In this document: positions 47,206 to 59,370 of the stretch, piece by piece
How positions within the stretch are numbered: the stretch's first letter is position 1
Layout: the number at the start of each line of letters is the position of its first letter
NCBI RefSeq assembly: GCF_008728515.1
Contig: NC_044990.1
Span: 60,182,879-60,246,878, forward strand
Source: Papio anubis
Lineage: Eukaryota; Chordata; Mammalia; Primates; Cercopithecidae
Direction: 5' to 3'
Length of the DNA stretch: 64,000 bases
The notes under the pieces: model-generated
Seen by the model: only the letters and a program-made list of their open reading frames with translations
Told to the model about the DNA's origin: nothing
The model's database searches: none
Translations under genes and position numbers: made by a program

Positions 47206-49093
47206 TACAAATTCTTATTAATAGAAATATTTAAAATATGCTGTAAGATGATGTTAGAAAATATCAGACTGATTAAATATTTGATTTTTAAAAAAATATT
47301 TCAAGGAAGCTTTTTTCAGTGACAAAGCGGTTGTAAAACAATGTGAATGAAGGAAGTATTCATTAAAAAAGTTAAAATTGACACATATTCTGCTTGTCAT
47401 TAGCAGTCTGAGACCAAATACATTAAGGGCGACTTCATGAGGGCAAATGTACTCAGAAATTCGTAGTATATTGTCCTTTGTTTTTCTTTAAAATGAAAAA
47501 AGCAACTTGTTTAAATTCTGGTGTGTCTGAAAGCCCTTTTTTCCTTCGAAACACACAATCTGTCTCACACAGATAAAGCTATTTCACGTAACTGAATAAA
47601 CTTAAGAGTGAAACCAAAAATCCGTGATTCTCTTGTCTGCTTGAAGCCTCTCCAAGCTATTGAATTAAAATAATGTCTTAAAGTTCCTTTGAAGGTCAGC
47701 TGTACTTAAAATGTATAAATTCCTTGAAATTTATCTGACCTGTACACTAAATTCCTCTTTGATTTACCTGAGTTGACAGTAATCACTTTTTTCCTCCAAA
47801 TACCTGAAGAAGATATGGAGATATAGTTAGGAGCCAAATTAAATGTTTGTCATAAGAAAAACAAAAATACTAGTTAAATTTATGATTAAATGTGGTGAAA
47901 TGTTCATTTCCCCTAGAAAGACTAGTTTATTGATATTAACAAAATTGAAATGAAATAAAACTAGTCTAATTAATCTAGACAAAGAAAATAGGAAAACAGT
48001 TCATATTTTCCCACAGAATTGAAGAAACTTTTCAAGAGAAAAAGCATAAATGGAGTGGAAGGTAACTTGTTTACTAGAAAGAAAATATAGACTACATTAG
48101 AAGATGGTGATGGAAAAAAATTGACCTCTCCCTTGGACCTCTTGATTCTTTAAGAGGTTTAGGACAAAACTCCAGGAAACCAATTGAAAGTTGCACAAAG
48201 CATTTATGTCTCCAGGTTTCTTTCTTCATCCAGCAGAGCCAAGTCAGTACTTCTGTAAGAGGTTAAAAGTTATTCTCAGAAGAAATTTACCTGAGATGTT
48301 TCAGATTTGGAGACAACAGAGGCACATAGAGATGGCACTGTTGAGACAGCAGGGAGCTAAACCATGGGATTCTGTGACTGTCTAACACCCGGGGCATCCG
48401 GGCTGCTTCTCTCTTGCCTCTTAGTAGAACTTGACAAACACCCTCAGCCCAGATATGAATAAAAATATAATAATGGTGAGGATAACAGTGTATATGAAAG
48501 CAATGTTTTGGGGATCGGTGTGTCAATTTCCAAAGTGGAAAACTTGAACATTTTACTGTAGATGGCAATCTCAAAATAACAAAAGAAGGACTAGTAAATA
48601 AATTGATATGCAAAGTATTTGGCACTGTTGCAAAGAAAAATGGAATAAACATAACTTCATTCCGTATGTGAAAAAAATGTAATACTGTTTAAAAACCATC
48701 AAATTAACGTGTACATTTGTTCATGCTCCTCAAAATGTGACTGCACACATTTGAAAATAACTGCTTTGCCTTTCCACACTCACTTATATTTTAGATGTAA
48801 TGAATTGTGTAATGATGATAAAGCCAATTCATTTTATTCAATGGCAATGGAGGTTACAGAGATAATAGGGTTTGATAAAGATTTTTAGATGGTTTTCTAA
48901 TCAAAATGAAAAATACCAAAAGTCATAGGTTATCTCTAGACATTAATGAATAATCAATTATAATTTTTAAAAAGTGGTCTGATTCATCTGCTGGTTCACA
49001 GGTTAACAGCAATTTTTTAAAAATATTGATTCACATTGTTTCAATGTGAAGCAGGGGAGCAATTCACTGACTAGTGTAATAATTAGTATTTAG
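47206..49093. other. AT-rich DNA, nothing recognised
   Basis: No gene supported. The 121-codon minus frame at 48287-48652 has no recognisable motif. Confidence 0.55.
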
Positions 49094-49579
49094 TGTTGTG
49101 ATAGGCTGATTAAAGGGCCCTTAAAAGAGAGTCTGTTCTAATCCCTAGAACCTCTGAATATCACTTTATACTTAAAAAAATAAAGAGCTTTTCATGTGTG
49201 TCAAAGTAAGGATTTCGAAATGGGGCTCTCATCTTGGATTATCATCCTGGTGGCCTCGAAATGCAATCACAGTGTCCTTATAAGAGAAAGGTAGAGGGAG
49301 ATGACAGAAGAAGACAAGGCAATGGTACCATGAAGGCAGTGATTGTGGTGATGATATCACTAGCCAAGGAATGCCGGAAGCCAGCAGAAACTGAGGAAGG
49401 TGAGAAACATTCTCTAGAGCCTCCTGAAGTAGGGCAGTCATGCTGATAACACCTTGACTTTGGCCCTGTGAGACTGATTTTAGACTCTGGCTTCCTGAGT
49501 TTTGTGAGGGAATAAATTTCGGTTGATTTAAGTCACTAATGTTGTAGTAAATTATTGTGGAAGTCATAGGAAACTAATC
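49094..49579 (+). mobile_element. MaLR LTR (MLT1-like)
   Basis: Diverged LTR of the MaLR group on the plus strand: CACAGTGTCCTTATAAGAGA, CCAAGGAATGCCGGAAGCC, TTGTGAGGGAATAAATTTC (with an AATAAA poly-A signal) and an end at GGAAACTAAT. About 486 bp. The frames on either strand across it are shadows. Confidence 0.75.
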
Positions 49580-51008
49580 TGAATATGTGATTGGGAAAAT
49601 TCAATCATTATCTTAACTACTTTGACGTATTGTATTGTGTCATGCTCTATAAGTCTTCTCAATAAATGTCTATATGTAATACAGGTCTGCACATCATGAG
49701 GGACATCTGGAACATACTTAAATTCGCAGAGAAAAATAGAATAAGATTTCCTTGAGTAGAGTCACTTTAGAAAATCGAATCATTATTTTTCTATTTTAAG
49801 CTCAATGCTTGTTATTTTTTTTTCAAAACTAAATCCTCCACATTTTAACAAATGTTCACTGCAGAATGTTGTTTAGTCAGTAAAGTTCTTGCTTTCCTCT
49901 TAACTGATTTTTAAAACCAATTACCTCTGTTTAACTTCTAAATATAGTTATTGTTTCATAGAAATTCCAGAAATCCATGATGATATATAATACCTACCAT
50001 GCACATTTTCATTTTTGCTATAAGTTACTTGAGCCTATAAATTATAAAATATTAAGTACATTTCTGGGAAAAATGTTCAATGAGTAAAGGGTGGCTAATG
50101 ATCCCAATGATAATTTCTAATTTTTCATATGCAAATGTGCAAGCTATGTATTCAATAAAACAGGGTAAGTTTGAATCATAGGCCATGGGGTGACCAACAT
50201 ACCTGTAAGTAGTCTAAAGCTATATGATTTCATAGGTTTTACATAGGTATGAAATTACTAATTTACTAAAGTATATGTTTCTTCTAAATTAATCAATAGT
50301 CTCTATTCCAGTTTTCTTGGTATTTGCCTTAAAAGCATAGATGCATTTATAAGCCACTCCTTTTTCTGTCACTCATAATAAGAAAAATGCATAAATGCAT
50401 TTGTAAGTGCATTTATAAATGCAAAAAGCATAGATACATTTGTAAGCCACTTCTTTTTCTGTCACTCATAAGATAAATGACCAATAAAAGAAGCAGCAAC
50501 AGGAAGTTGCACTTCAAAAAACATATGACTCAATTGTGCTCCCCAAAAGTAAAGTGTGAATTTTAGTAGAGTATAAAAATAGCCAAAAATTACCTTTTTA
50601 ATTAAAGAAAATTACCTTTCTAATTAAGGAAAAACAATATACAGAGTTACTTTTAGAAATTACCACTGTGCTGCATACTAGGGGAACACAGATGAATGAG
50701 AAGAGGAACAGGTGCTTAAGGAGCTCAGAATATGACTAACATATGACTTCCTGTAGCATCCTATGATAGAGATAAGAAATCATTGCCATGGAAACAGAAC
50801 TGGGTAGCAAATAATTTGATTATGAGGAAAAGCCAGTCTAGAAAGCTCAGAGAGAAAGTGATGTTATTATGGCTATTCTGGGGAGATGAAGAAAATATTC
50901 TAGACATTGAACAAACAAAAAATATATATGGTATTTCCTTAGCCTGCTTGATAATTTTATATACTATATTATGAATAGAAATTGGAAGAAGTGGGTCCGC
51001 ATTTTTTT
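49580..51008. other. AT-rich DNA with a local duplication at 50331-50471
   Basis: No gene supported. Besides the duplication and palindrome listed separately, nothing is recognised. Confidence 0.6.
50331..50471. repeat. Two copies of a 48-bp block, period 93, with a 16-bp palindrome between
   Basis: Copy 1 at 50331-50378 and copy 2 at 50424-50471 share AAAAGCATAGATGCATTT, then TAAGCCACT-CTTTTTCTG and TCACTCATAA with few mismatches. Between them lies TGCATTTATAAATGCA (50408-50423), a perfect palindrome, next to related ATGCATAAATGCAT. This looks like a local duplication, possibly hairpin-mediated. Confidence 0.75.
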
Positions 51009-51016
51009 GTGTGTGT

Positions 51017-51055
<39 letters not shown>

Positions 51056-51255
51056 AGACGGAGATTCACTCTTGTTGCCCAGGCTGGAGTGTAGTGGTGC
51101 GATCTTGGCTCATTGCAATCTCCGCCCCTCAGGTTCAAGCGATTCTCCTGCCTCAGCCTCTAGAGTATCTGGGATTACAGGTGCCCACCACCAAGACTGA
51201 CTCACTTTTATATTTTCAGTAGAGACGGGGTTTTGCCATGTTGGGCAGGCTGGTC
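51009..51255 (-). mobile_element. 5'-truncated Alu (AluS-like)
   Basis: Antisense Alu with a T tract of about 35 bases (51019-51054), GAGACGGAGATTCACTCTTG, and text through GAGACGGGGTTTTGCCATG and GGCAGGCTGGTC. It then stops and changes to AGGGTCTGCTC. The remaining 50 or so bases of the Alu 5' arm are missing. Confidence 0.9.
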
Positions 51256-51689
51256 AGGGTCTGCTCTTTTAATAAAGAAAAAGGGAAGTAATGTGGAGAT
51301 AGACTGTACAAGAATGAACACTATGATAAATAATAGTAAACACAAGTAAGATGTTGATTGTTTCTATATTTCTTGTATTGCTGCATTTCTGAATTATTTA
51401 ATTTAATTGAGCAGAGAAGTAGTTTATCCAGTGTTATATAACAATGGACAGTCTTCACTGTGGACTGTAAAATTGAGAGTATGAGCTAATGCCAAGCTGC
51501 TATTACAATTCAAAGTGAAAAATTGATAGTTCTGTGATCTTTTAAAAAAAACTTGCCAAACTATTAGAAATTATTTTATTGTCAGTAACAGACATACAGG
51601 GGAATGAAGAGACAGTAAAAGCAATATTTATTTAGTGTACACTAAATGAAAATACTTGAAACATTAACAAACAATTTCATTGTTTAAAA
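51256..51689. other. AT-rich DNA, nothing recognised
   Basis: No gene or named repeat supported. Confidence 0.55.
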
Positions 51690-52130
51690 GCAGGAAGTAT
51701 GAAGAGTAGTTCAAACATTGATTACCTTCTTCTTTTATATGGAACAAGGGTCTTTTCCATGCCTTAGTGAATTGCCGTCCTTCCTTCTAGGTTTGAGTCA
51801 GCTTTCAATATTTTATCTCTTTTGCTTCTAATGTGAGAATCCTTCAGTAGTTCCTCTAACGTGATAGTTGTTTTCAAGAGTGACTTACTCTCGCACATCT
51901 CATCACAGCCACTTTTGTCATTTATGCTGGTGACTTCGCCCTCATTAAGTTCCTCTGGCTGCATGTCTGGTGTCTCTAAAGAAAGCAGCATCAACATTTC
52001 CATGTCCACTATCTTCTAATCACATTCAATTTCATTTCCAGTGTTACCACTTTTCTGTTCTTTGCTACACCTTCATCTTTGACCTATTACTTCTTTTGAT
52101 TACTCATTTTTGTAAAATGTCACTTGGGCT
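51690..52130 (-). pseudogene. Tigger-like (pogo/TcMar) transposase remnant, internally deleted, probable
   Basis: By eye, the minus strand at 52053-52012 reads KVVTLEMKLNVIRR. This resembles the N-terminal helix-turn-helix start of Tigger/JRK-type transposases (usually TLEMKL-DIIKR). A TAG and a frame change follow, then an open frame at 52009-51764 (GTG first codon) whose last part (KILKADSNLEGRTAIHQGM, read on past the listed frame) resembles the C-terminal region of Tigger transposases (DPNLER-type text). The DDE catalytic core would be missing, so the copy is an internal-deletion derivative. Terminal inverted repeats were not found. Confidence 0.4.
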
Positions 52131-52619
52131 TAACACTGGGAGACAAGGTAGCAACACAAATACATGTTTTCTGTTTGTATGTGAACTGAATCACAGATGC
52201 ACAGTGACCAATCCCTGACAGTCTCTGAGAGAAGTGGTGTGATTTAGTCACTGATCATGAGATACATCTGATATTTTTGTAGTGATGTCTGAACTAAAGA
52301 GCTAGCAGCAGTGTTTATACAATTACTCATAGTTGATATACCCAAGTAAATTTCATTTCAACCTTGCTATTAGGAAGTGGTGTTATATAAATACACTGCA
52401 GTAACTGAATTTCATATATGTCAGAGCCTGCAAAGATAAGAAGGTTATGTTATAAAATAGCAACAAGATTGCTGGGATGCCAAATAAATATAAAATATAA
52501 TAAAATTGAAGTATCAATACTCAATCATGGTTAAAGGTGTTGTATAAAATATAAAATTTCAACAATATTCAACACATCATAGTGTTATTAAACTGAGAGG
52601 AACACATAAAAAATGTTTA
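52131..52619. other. AT-rich DNA, nothing recognised
   Basis: No gene or named repeat supported. Confidence 0.55.
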
Positions 52620-53745
52620 GCCTTTTGGGTACCCTGAAGGATGCTGCCTTTGGGATCCTTAAGCCTATGTTTCGGAGTTATTCTGCACTCCCTCTCTCTG
52701 ATCTGTGACTATGTGGTTCACTACTAACTCTACCCTATGTATTTTTACTTTGCCTGGAGCTCCTGGGAACTGACCAGCAGAACTGCCTTTTCTTCTCAAA
52801 CTACCATTCTGCCCTTTGCTGATCTCAGTTTTCCACCTGAACTCTCTAGGCTTGCGCAAACATATCCTCAAGTCCTAGTCTAACTGCATCCATTCTTCTC
52901 TAGCTCACAACCCAGAAGATTCAAAACACCAAACTCTTACCTGTTGCATAGCTGGCCTTTCCTGCCCTCTTTGGCCTCATCTCCTCCTGCTGTTTTTTTT
53001 TTCCCCTGACTTCTCATGACAGTGGCTCAGGTCCTGGCTGTTTTCACCCCCATGCCTTTGCAGTTCCCACCTTCGGAGGCATCTTTCCTTTGTGCTCCCT
53101 TCCCCTACAACATCCCAGTTCCCCCATCCAGACCCCTGTGGGGATCAGCACCCATGTTGTGCTGGGTCTGTGATCCAGCCACCTGGGGAGGTGCTCTCTC
53201 CCCGATGTGGCTCCTTGAGCAGCCTATTTATCTCCCTGTCTGCTGACCTGCCCTAGTGCTTGGAAATCAATCTTGGGACTCAATCTTTTCCTGGTTGGGG
53301 GGTGGGAGGGAAGGGCATGAGCAATCCTCTTCTCTCCACCCCACACCCAAGCCTCAACACCTTCTGTCTTTCTCTCCCTCCCAAGATACTGACCTGTGCC
53401 TCCAAGAACCCCACTAACCCCACCACCCAGCTCCCAGACCTTCCCTGGTGTCCCACAGAAGTGTTGAGATGGGCTAGTCCCCACACTCTTTGGCCAGGAA
53501 TACCTTCTGAGAGACAAGCAATATGGCGACCTCTGCTAAAAGGCAGACAATTGAATGTGTCAGTTTCCCTTTTTCCAGCTACATACTGAAAATTCTACCT
53601 AGAGAATCTATACATTCATTATATAATGGGCCTGCAACTTCCTGGGCTCCTACAGCAAAACCCTGTCTCCTACTTCCCCAGGGGTGGAAGCAGAGTTCCT
53701 GGAAACCACTCCAGCTGGGTTACCCAAACACTAGGTAGGCATGGC
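52620..53745. other. GC-richer, pyrimidine-rich island of unknown origin
   Basis: About 1.1 kb that is clearly richer in C and T than the flanks, with few CpG. The 52900-53060 part (GCTGGCCTTTCCTGCCCTC then TTGGCCTCATCTCCTCC) faintly resembles L2 3' text on the plus strand. Frames up to 109 codons (53260-53589 plus) and 97 codons (53224-53517 minus) show no recognisable domain, and two of them overlap on opposite strands, so I do not call a gene. It could be an L2-derived or other ancient repeat. Confidence 0.4.
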
Positions 53746-54409
53746 CAGCAAACATAATAATCATGTTATTTATTTAAGTAAATGAACAACAGCAATACAT
53801 CCTAGTTACTCATAAAAATAAAGTTTACTTCAGTAACTCACTAACATGATTTCCCCCTAATCCTCCCCCAAGGTTGGCTTCATATCTTCTTAAAAACAAA
53901 CAAACAAACAAAACCTGTCTTAAGTTTTATCATTCAAAGAATAAGTCTCAAGATGTAAATTTTCAATAGTCTAGAGTTGACCATGATGCATATCACTTAA
54001 GCATTTATAGTTAAACATTTGAATTTGTTATCATAAAAATAGTAACATAGGAAAGAGCAAGCTTTAACTCTCTCATTTCCTCTCCAAGATCTGACAGAAA
54101 TGTTCAAAGGAAAATAAGCATGACAATAAAATGGGGGTGCGGGGATGGGGTAGTTAATCAATGTGAAAACAAGTGAATTAAGATAAAGCAATTATTCAAA
54201 ATTCAAATAATTTCTGTAGGTAAATGACAGAGGATTTGTAATGAAGGAAACCAGTAAGTATTAATGTCTACCTTAGAGATGGCAAGAACATTGTGAGAAG
54301 TTACAGTAAGAAGAAGGAAATTCTGACAAACCTCGAAGCATCAAATAAACTGTAGGGTTAATGATCAGAGTCAATGAGGGGTCACAGAGACAATTGCAAT
54401 TCTTACCTT
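53746..54409. other. AT-rich DNA, with a small (CAAA)n
   Basis: No gene supported. A (CAAA)n tract of about four units lies at 53894-53912. The 4-bp target copy CCTT of the next LTR is at 54406-54409. Confidence 0.6.
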
Positions 54410-54876
54410 TGTGAAAGAAAAATCAATCTTCAGGCCCCCAAATCACTGAGCTAAAGGGAAAAGTCAACCTGGGAACTGCTTAGGCCCAACCTTTCTCCCG
54501 TTCTATTCAAAGTCACCCCTCTGTTCACTGAGATACATACATATCTGGTTTCCTCCTTTAGAGGGGCTCATCAGAAACCCAAAAGAATGCAACCATTTGT
54601 CTCTTATCTACCAATGACCTGGAAGCCCCCTCCCCACTTTGAGTCTTCCTGTCTTTGCTTTGAGTTGTCCTGTCTTTCCAGAAAGAACCAATGTTCATCT
54701 CACATACATTGATGTCTCATGTCTCCCTAAAATATTTAAAACCAAACTGTGCTCTGACCACCATGGGCATATGTTGTGAGAACCTCCTGAGGCTGTCTCA
54801 CAGGTGCTCATCCTTAATCTTGGCAAAATAACTTTCTAAATTAACTGAGACCTGTCTCAGATTTTCTGAGTTCACA
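54410..54876 (+). mobile_element. ERV1-type solo LTR
   Basis: A 467-bp LTR on the plus strand, beginning TGTGAAAGAAAAATC and ending TCTGAGTTCACA. Distinctive phrases are CACCCCTCTGTTCACTGAGA, GACCTGGAAGCCCCCTCCCC and ACTGAGACCTGTCTCAG. A decayed poly-A signal (CAAAATAACTTTC) lies near the 3' end. It is flanked by CCTT on both sides (54406-54409 and 54877-54880), a 4-bp target duplication as usual for class I elements. The phrases fit the MER4/MER41-type groups, but I am not sure of the name. Confidence 0.8.
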
Positions 54877-54880
54877 CCTT

Positions 54881-57221
54881 TTAGTAACAATTGTTGAATT
54901 TAAAGGCTATGGCTGCAGGGCTAAATGATTAAACACTAGGATGAAACATTTGCTCCACATTAATTCTCTACAGAAGTAAAGGCTCACTTCCATGTGGAGG
55001 AAATCTTTTGGAACTAGAAGAAATTCCATTAATTTGGAGAAACGAAACTAGGGAAGAAGAGAATGTCAGCAATCAGAAAAGTGAAAATTACTCTACCCAA
55101 AACTACTTTTGCTCAAATAGTCTAACAATATTTAGATTTAAAAGTCTTGAATATACAAAGAAAAGAGTTTTAAGCAGTGAAATTTAAGTTATTTACAAAT
55201 TTGGTTATGGAAACTAGAATGAAAATATCACTCACTGGCACAGTTGGAAGAAAAGCAAGCACTGCTTTCTTTTTTAATCTTTAGAAACTATACACTATTT
55301 GTTTGAAATGTACTCTGGCCATGACATTTTTGTAGGTTAGCCTTAACAATTTCAGGTACTTATTGTGTTCTTTCTCTAGCTTCAGAGTGAAAGGGCAAGC
55401 TATTTCTCATGTTAGGTGGTTCACAGGGCCTGGTGGAAATAAGGCTACTTTGTGTTCACCATTTTCCATCAAGAACCACAATATTTGAAAATAATTTTTT
55501 GCACAATACATTCTACAAAGACCATGGGGAAACTGCTATAATTCTACTTACCACAACACTGAGAATAGTTTCCTTTGTAGAGAGGTCATATTCCTTCAGT
55601 AAGAATGAAGGATTTGGGGTTTTTGAGGTGGATTTCATGATTGACAGCAACATGTAGGAAATGCCACAGGTAAACTGTGGAGATAGAATCACATTTTGGT
55701 TTTGGATTATTTTTATATTTTTCATTAAAAACATAAATTTTACTGTGTTAATATGTAAACAATATTGACCTGTTATTGGTATGTCACAGGCAAATGTCTG
55801 TTCATTATTTTCACTGTGAATAAATTGATTTAAGTAAAATAATTAAAATAAGAAGCCACTGGAGGCAGTTTAAAGGGAAGAAACAACCAATTTCAAAGTC
55901 ATAGATTTACAGGAAGGACCTGACACACTTACTCTAGGGCAGGTTAGGTATATTTGATGAGGAGGTCCATGCTGTGGTAGAGGTTTGGTGGTCAGTCCTG
56001 ACCAAATCTTAGAGGGTACTTATGAGACACCACAAAATAGAGGGTATGGGGTTTTTTGTTGTTGTTGTTGTTGTTTTCTCTTTTGTGATCAGTTTGCTTG
56101 TTTTAGCACTGAGGGCTTTTTATTTGTTTTTTAATTTTTTGAATTTTTTTAAGTCAGAAAGATCTCTGGGTTATCTCATGTGCTATGGAAAAACTATTTT
56201 GGTTTTTCCAACTTCAATAGTTAGTATTTGTAGGGGAGGCAATCAAGAAAAGATATGCCATTAACTGTTACCAGTGTGAAATCTGTAAGATTTCGTCTCT
56301 ATGATCTCAACCAAAGCTTTCTGAGTCCTGGAACTTAGCTTTGGGACGATCTTACTTTACCCATTTATATACTACACTTAACAGTTTGTAGCTAATTTAC
56401 AGGGGTCTTATCTTTTTTATCAATCATTAATTAGCCTTTTTAAAAAAAGTAATAATCCCTGAATATGAAAATGGAAATGGAAAATTTGTCATCATAACCC
56501 CCCAATTGGGAGTATTATAAGTTTGTAATGCTTGAAGCACTACCTCTTAAGATGTTAAATTTATAAATGAGAATTTTGATTTAAACAAACTATTGTTAAA
56601 TAAATGCCAATTCTATAAAAATATTAAGAACACATAATAATAAAGGATGACAAAAATGTACATATTTATAAATATTTTCCAATGTACCAATTTAGTAGAT
56701 CATAAGTTTATATCTACAGTAGGTAAGGTATAATTACTTTCCCACTTTAGGTCCCATATATTATATGTCTCCATTGAGGTTTCTATTCCTCTTTCCTAGC
56801 ACTCAAAACATTACTAATATTTTAGTCGTCTACATCTGCCAAGACTATGTATCTACTTCATTGTCCTGGTTCTCACCTCACCCTGGTTTCAAAGCCATGC
56901 ATAGATTTCAGGGATTATCACAAGCAAATCCCTGATGGAACATTGAATCACACATTCTTCAGTCAACCCAACTAAACATAAAAAGTCTGTAAAAAGGTCT
57001 AAGCTGCCACTCAAGAGACAGAGTTTTCAGTTTTATCCCTGTTTATTTCTGGTTTAATAATAAAAACTATACTTTTCAAAGTATAGTGCTGAATTCAGAG
57101 TAATCACAATATAATATGCACAATATCCTGGGCAAGATCAGAAATTGCTCAACAGGAAAAAGAAAAATATTAGAGATTCTCAAGAGAAAAACAATTAACA
57201 AAGAGTAACACTAGGTGTATA
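54881..57221. other. AT-rich DNA with a (GTT)n repeat at 56054-56080
   Basis: No gene supported. A (TTG)n tract of about eight units lies at 56054-56080 and gives a poly-Val frame. The rest is unrecognised. Confidence 0.55.
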
Positions 57222-57749
57222 TGTCAGGATTCTCTACAGGGTCAGAACTAACAGGATAGATGTATGTATGAAAGAGATTTTGTTAAGGAGTATTGACTCA
57301 TGCCATCACAGGGTGAACTACTGCAATAGACCGTCTGTAAGCTGAGGAGCAAGGAAGCCAGTCCAAGTCCCAAAAGTAGGGAAGCCAACAGTGCAGCCTT
57401 CAGTCTGTAGGTGAAGGCCCAAGAACCCCTGGCAAATCACAGGTTAAGTCTAAGAGTTCAAAAGCTGAAGAACTTGGAGTCTAATGTTCAAGGGCAGGAA
57501 GCATCCAGTACAGGAGAAAGATGAAGACTGGAAGACTCAGCAAGTCTGCTCTTCCATCTTCTTCTGCCTGCTTTATTCTAGCTGTGCTGGCAATTGATTG
57601 GATGATGTCCACTCAGATTGAGGGTAGGTTGCCTTTCCCTGTCCACTGACTCAAATGTTAATCTCCTTTGGCAACACCCTCACAGACACACAGAAATAAT
57701 ACTTAACATCCTTCAATCCAATCAAATTTACACTCAGTATTAACCATCA
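57222..57749 (+). mobile_element. ERVL-type LTR (MLT2-like)
   Basis: A 528-bp LTR on the plus strand from TGTCAGGATTCTCTACAGGG to TATTAACCATCA. Internal hallmarks are GAGCAAGGAAGCCAGTCCAA, GACTCAAATGTTAATCTCC and GCAACACCCTCACAGACACA. Both ends obey TG...CA. No convincing target duplication was seen. Confidence 0.82.
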
Positions 57750-59041
57750 TACTTCAACTTTTAGCTTCCTCTCTAGTAAACAAATCTGGATAAGGAAATA
57801 CAAAGATAGGCATATCTTTGACTGGTGTAGCATTACTTGAGGAATTTCTTTGTAAAATTTCTTTGATTTTTTTCATCCGCAGTAAAAATGTTGACTGCCT
57901 TCAACCTAATGAGTGTTGAATCTAGTCTCAAATTCAATTGAGTTGCCTTCTCAGCTCTTTCATTCTGTGACTATAGACTGATGCAGTGTGTTTTGTTTAG
58001 CTATACTCTCATACTCCTTCCTGCAATTAGATTATAGGTATTATAGCCTATATTCATGTATCATTTTCTAGTGACTTTAATCGAACTATCATTTAATTGT
58101 TCATATACTCTTCTTTTTTAGAATTACCTGTGTCTGATTTATTGATGCTAGACAGAAAATCAAATGATAAATTTGGAGCTAAAGTATACAGTTCAATATA
58201 ACATTGTTTTAAGAGACAGATTATGAAATAAGGTTAGGAAGTAATCTCTAGGAATAAACCCCATGTAGTAATCTACATGAAGTAGATTACTCTGTAGTAG
58301 TACAACTTGCTATGTGAGGGTTCAAATTGAATTGAAATTGGAAAAAATTCTGAAGTATAGAAATGGTTGCAGAGTTTTCTCTTTCTATATAGTCTTCACT
58401 ATTCAACCCTTTTAGTCTTGGCAGAAAGTATCAATTGGAACTAAGGGCATTAACAAATGTCCACATCTGTATCTGTGCTACACCAAGTCTTGTGGTAAAA
58501 GGCCTCGGCTACATATATTTTGATCTTAGAACTAACATATGTGTTTCTCTGTTTCACAAAACAGGAATTGAAAAGTAACTCACTGGAAAAAGTTGAGTCC
58601 AGATGACTTATAAACAGTCATAGTGTTTCAAAAAGTAAATGTCATATGCACCATCTCACAATTCAAAAATTTTATGGAAAAGCCAAAACTCAATATTTAT
58701 GTATAGAATAGAGGTTTCTTTTTGTATTGTCAAAGTTTTTTATTGTAAAAAATAAAAGTTTTCTATAGCTATCTTAAGCAGAAATAGACTTTATTGGAAC
58801 TCAAAATAAGTTAGATTATCAGGCTTGTGAAACGGGCAGAAACCATGGAAACATGGTGGGATAAAAAAGCATGAAGCACAAACAACCTGGCCAATATAAC
58901 ATCACCCTAACTTCAGGATGTAATTAACACTGCTTGCACAAATGTAAACCTGCACCTCTTGCCTCACTTAACTCTGAAGGAACGTTATCTGGCCCTGACT
59001 AGGTCATGTTTCTATCCTCTGGACAAAGCAGACAGCAAAAA
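57750..59041. other. AT-rich DNA, nothing recognised
   Basis: No gene supported. A small direct repeat around AGTAGATTACTCTGTAGTAG lies near 58262-58300. Confidence 0.55.
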
Positions 59042-59053
59042 ATTACAGATCTT

Positions 59054-59358
59054 GGCTGGGCGCAATGGCTCACGTCTGTAATTCCAGAACTTTGAGAGGC
59101 TGAGGCAAGGTATTACTTAAGGTCGAGAGATCGAGATCAGCCTCGCTAACATGGTGAAACGCCTTCTCTGCTAAAAATACAGAAATTAGCCAGGTGTGTG
59201 GTGGCGGGTGCCTGTAATCCCAGCTATTCAAGAGGCTGAGGCAAAATAATCGCTTGAGCCCTGGAGGCGGAGGTGGCAGTGAGCGAAGATTGTGCCCCAT
59301 TGCACACCAGCCTGGGCAACAGAACAAGATTTTGTCTCAAAAAAAAAAAAAAAAGGTC
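59054..59358 (+). mobile_element. AluS-like element with target-site duplication
   Basis: Complete Alu: GGCTGGGCGCAATGGCTCAC start, second arm at about 59190, poly-A at 59339-59354. The 12-bp direct repeat ATTACAGATCTT flanks it (59042-59053 and 59359-59370), with GGTC between the tail and the second copy. Boundaries are therefore well supported. Confidence 0.93.
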
Positions 59359-59370
59359 ATTACAGATCTT

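Noticed and set aside
48287..48652. 121-codon minus frame
   Set aside because: No motif or homology recognised; length is within chance expectation for a 64-kb window.
53224..53589. Overlapping plus (109 codon) and minus (97 codon) frames in the GC-richer island
   Set aside because: Opposite-strand overlap without a domain or splice context is best explained by low stop-codon density in GC-rich DNA.
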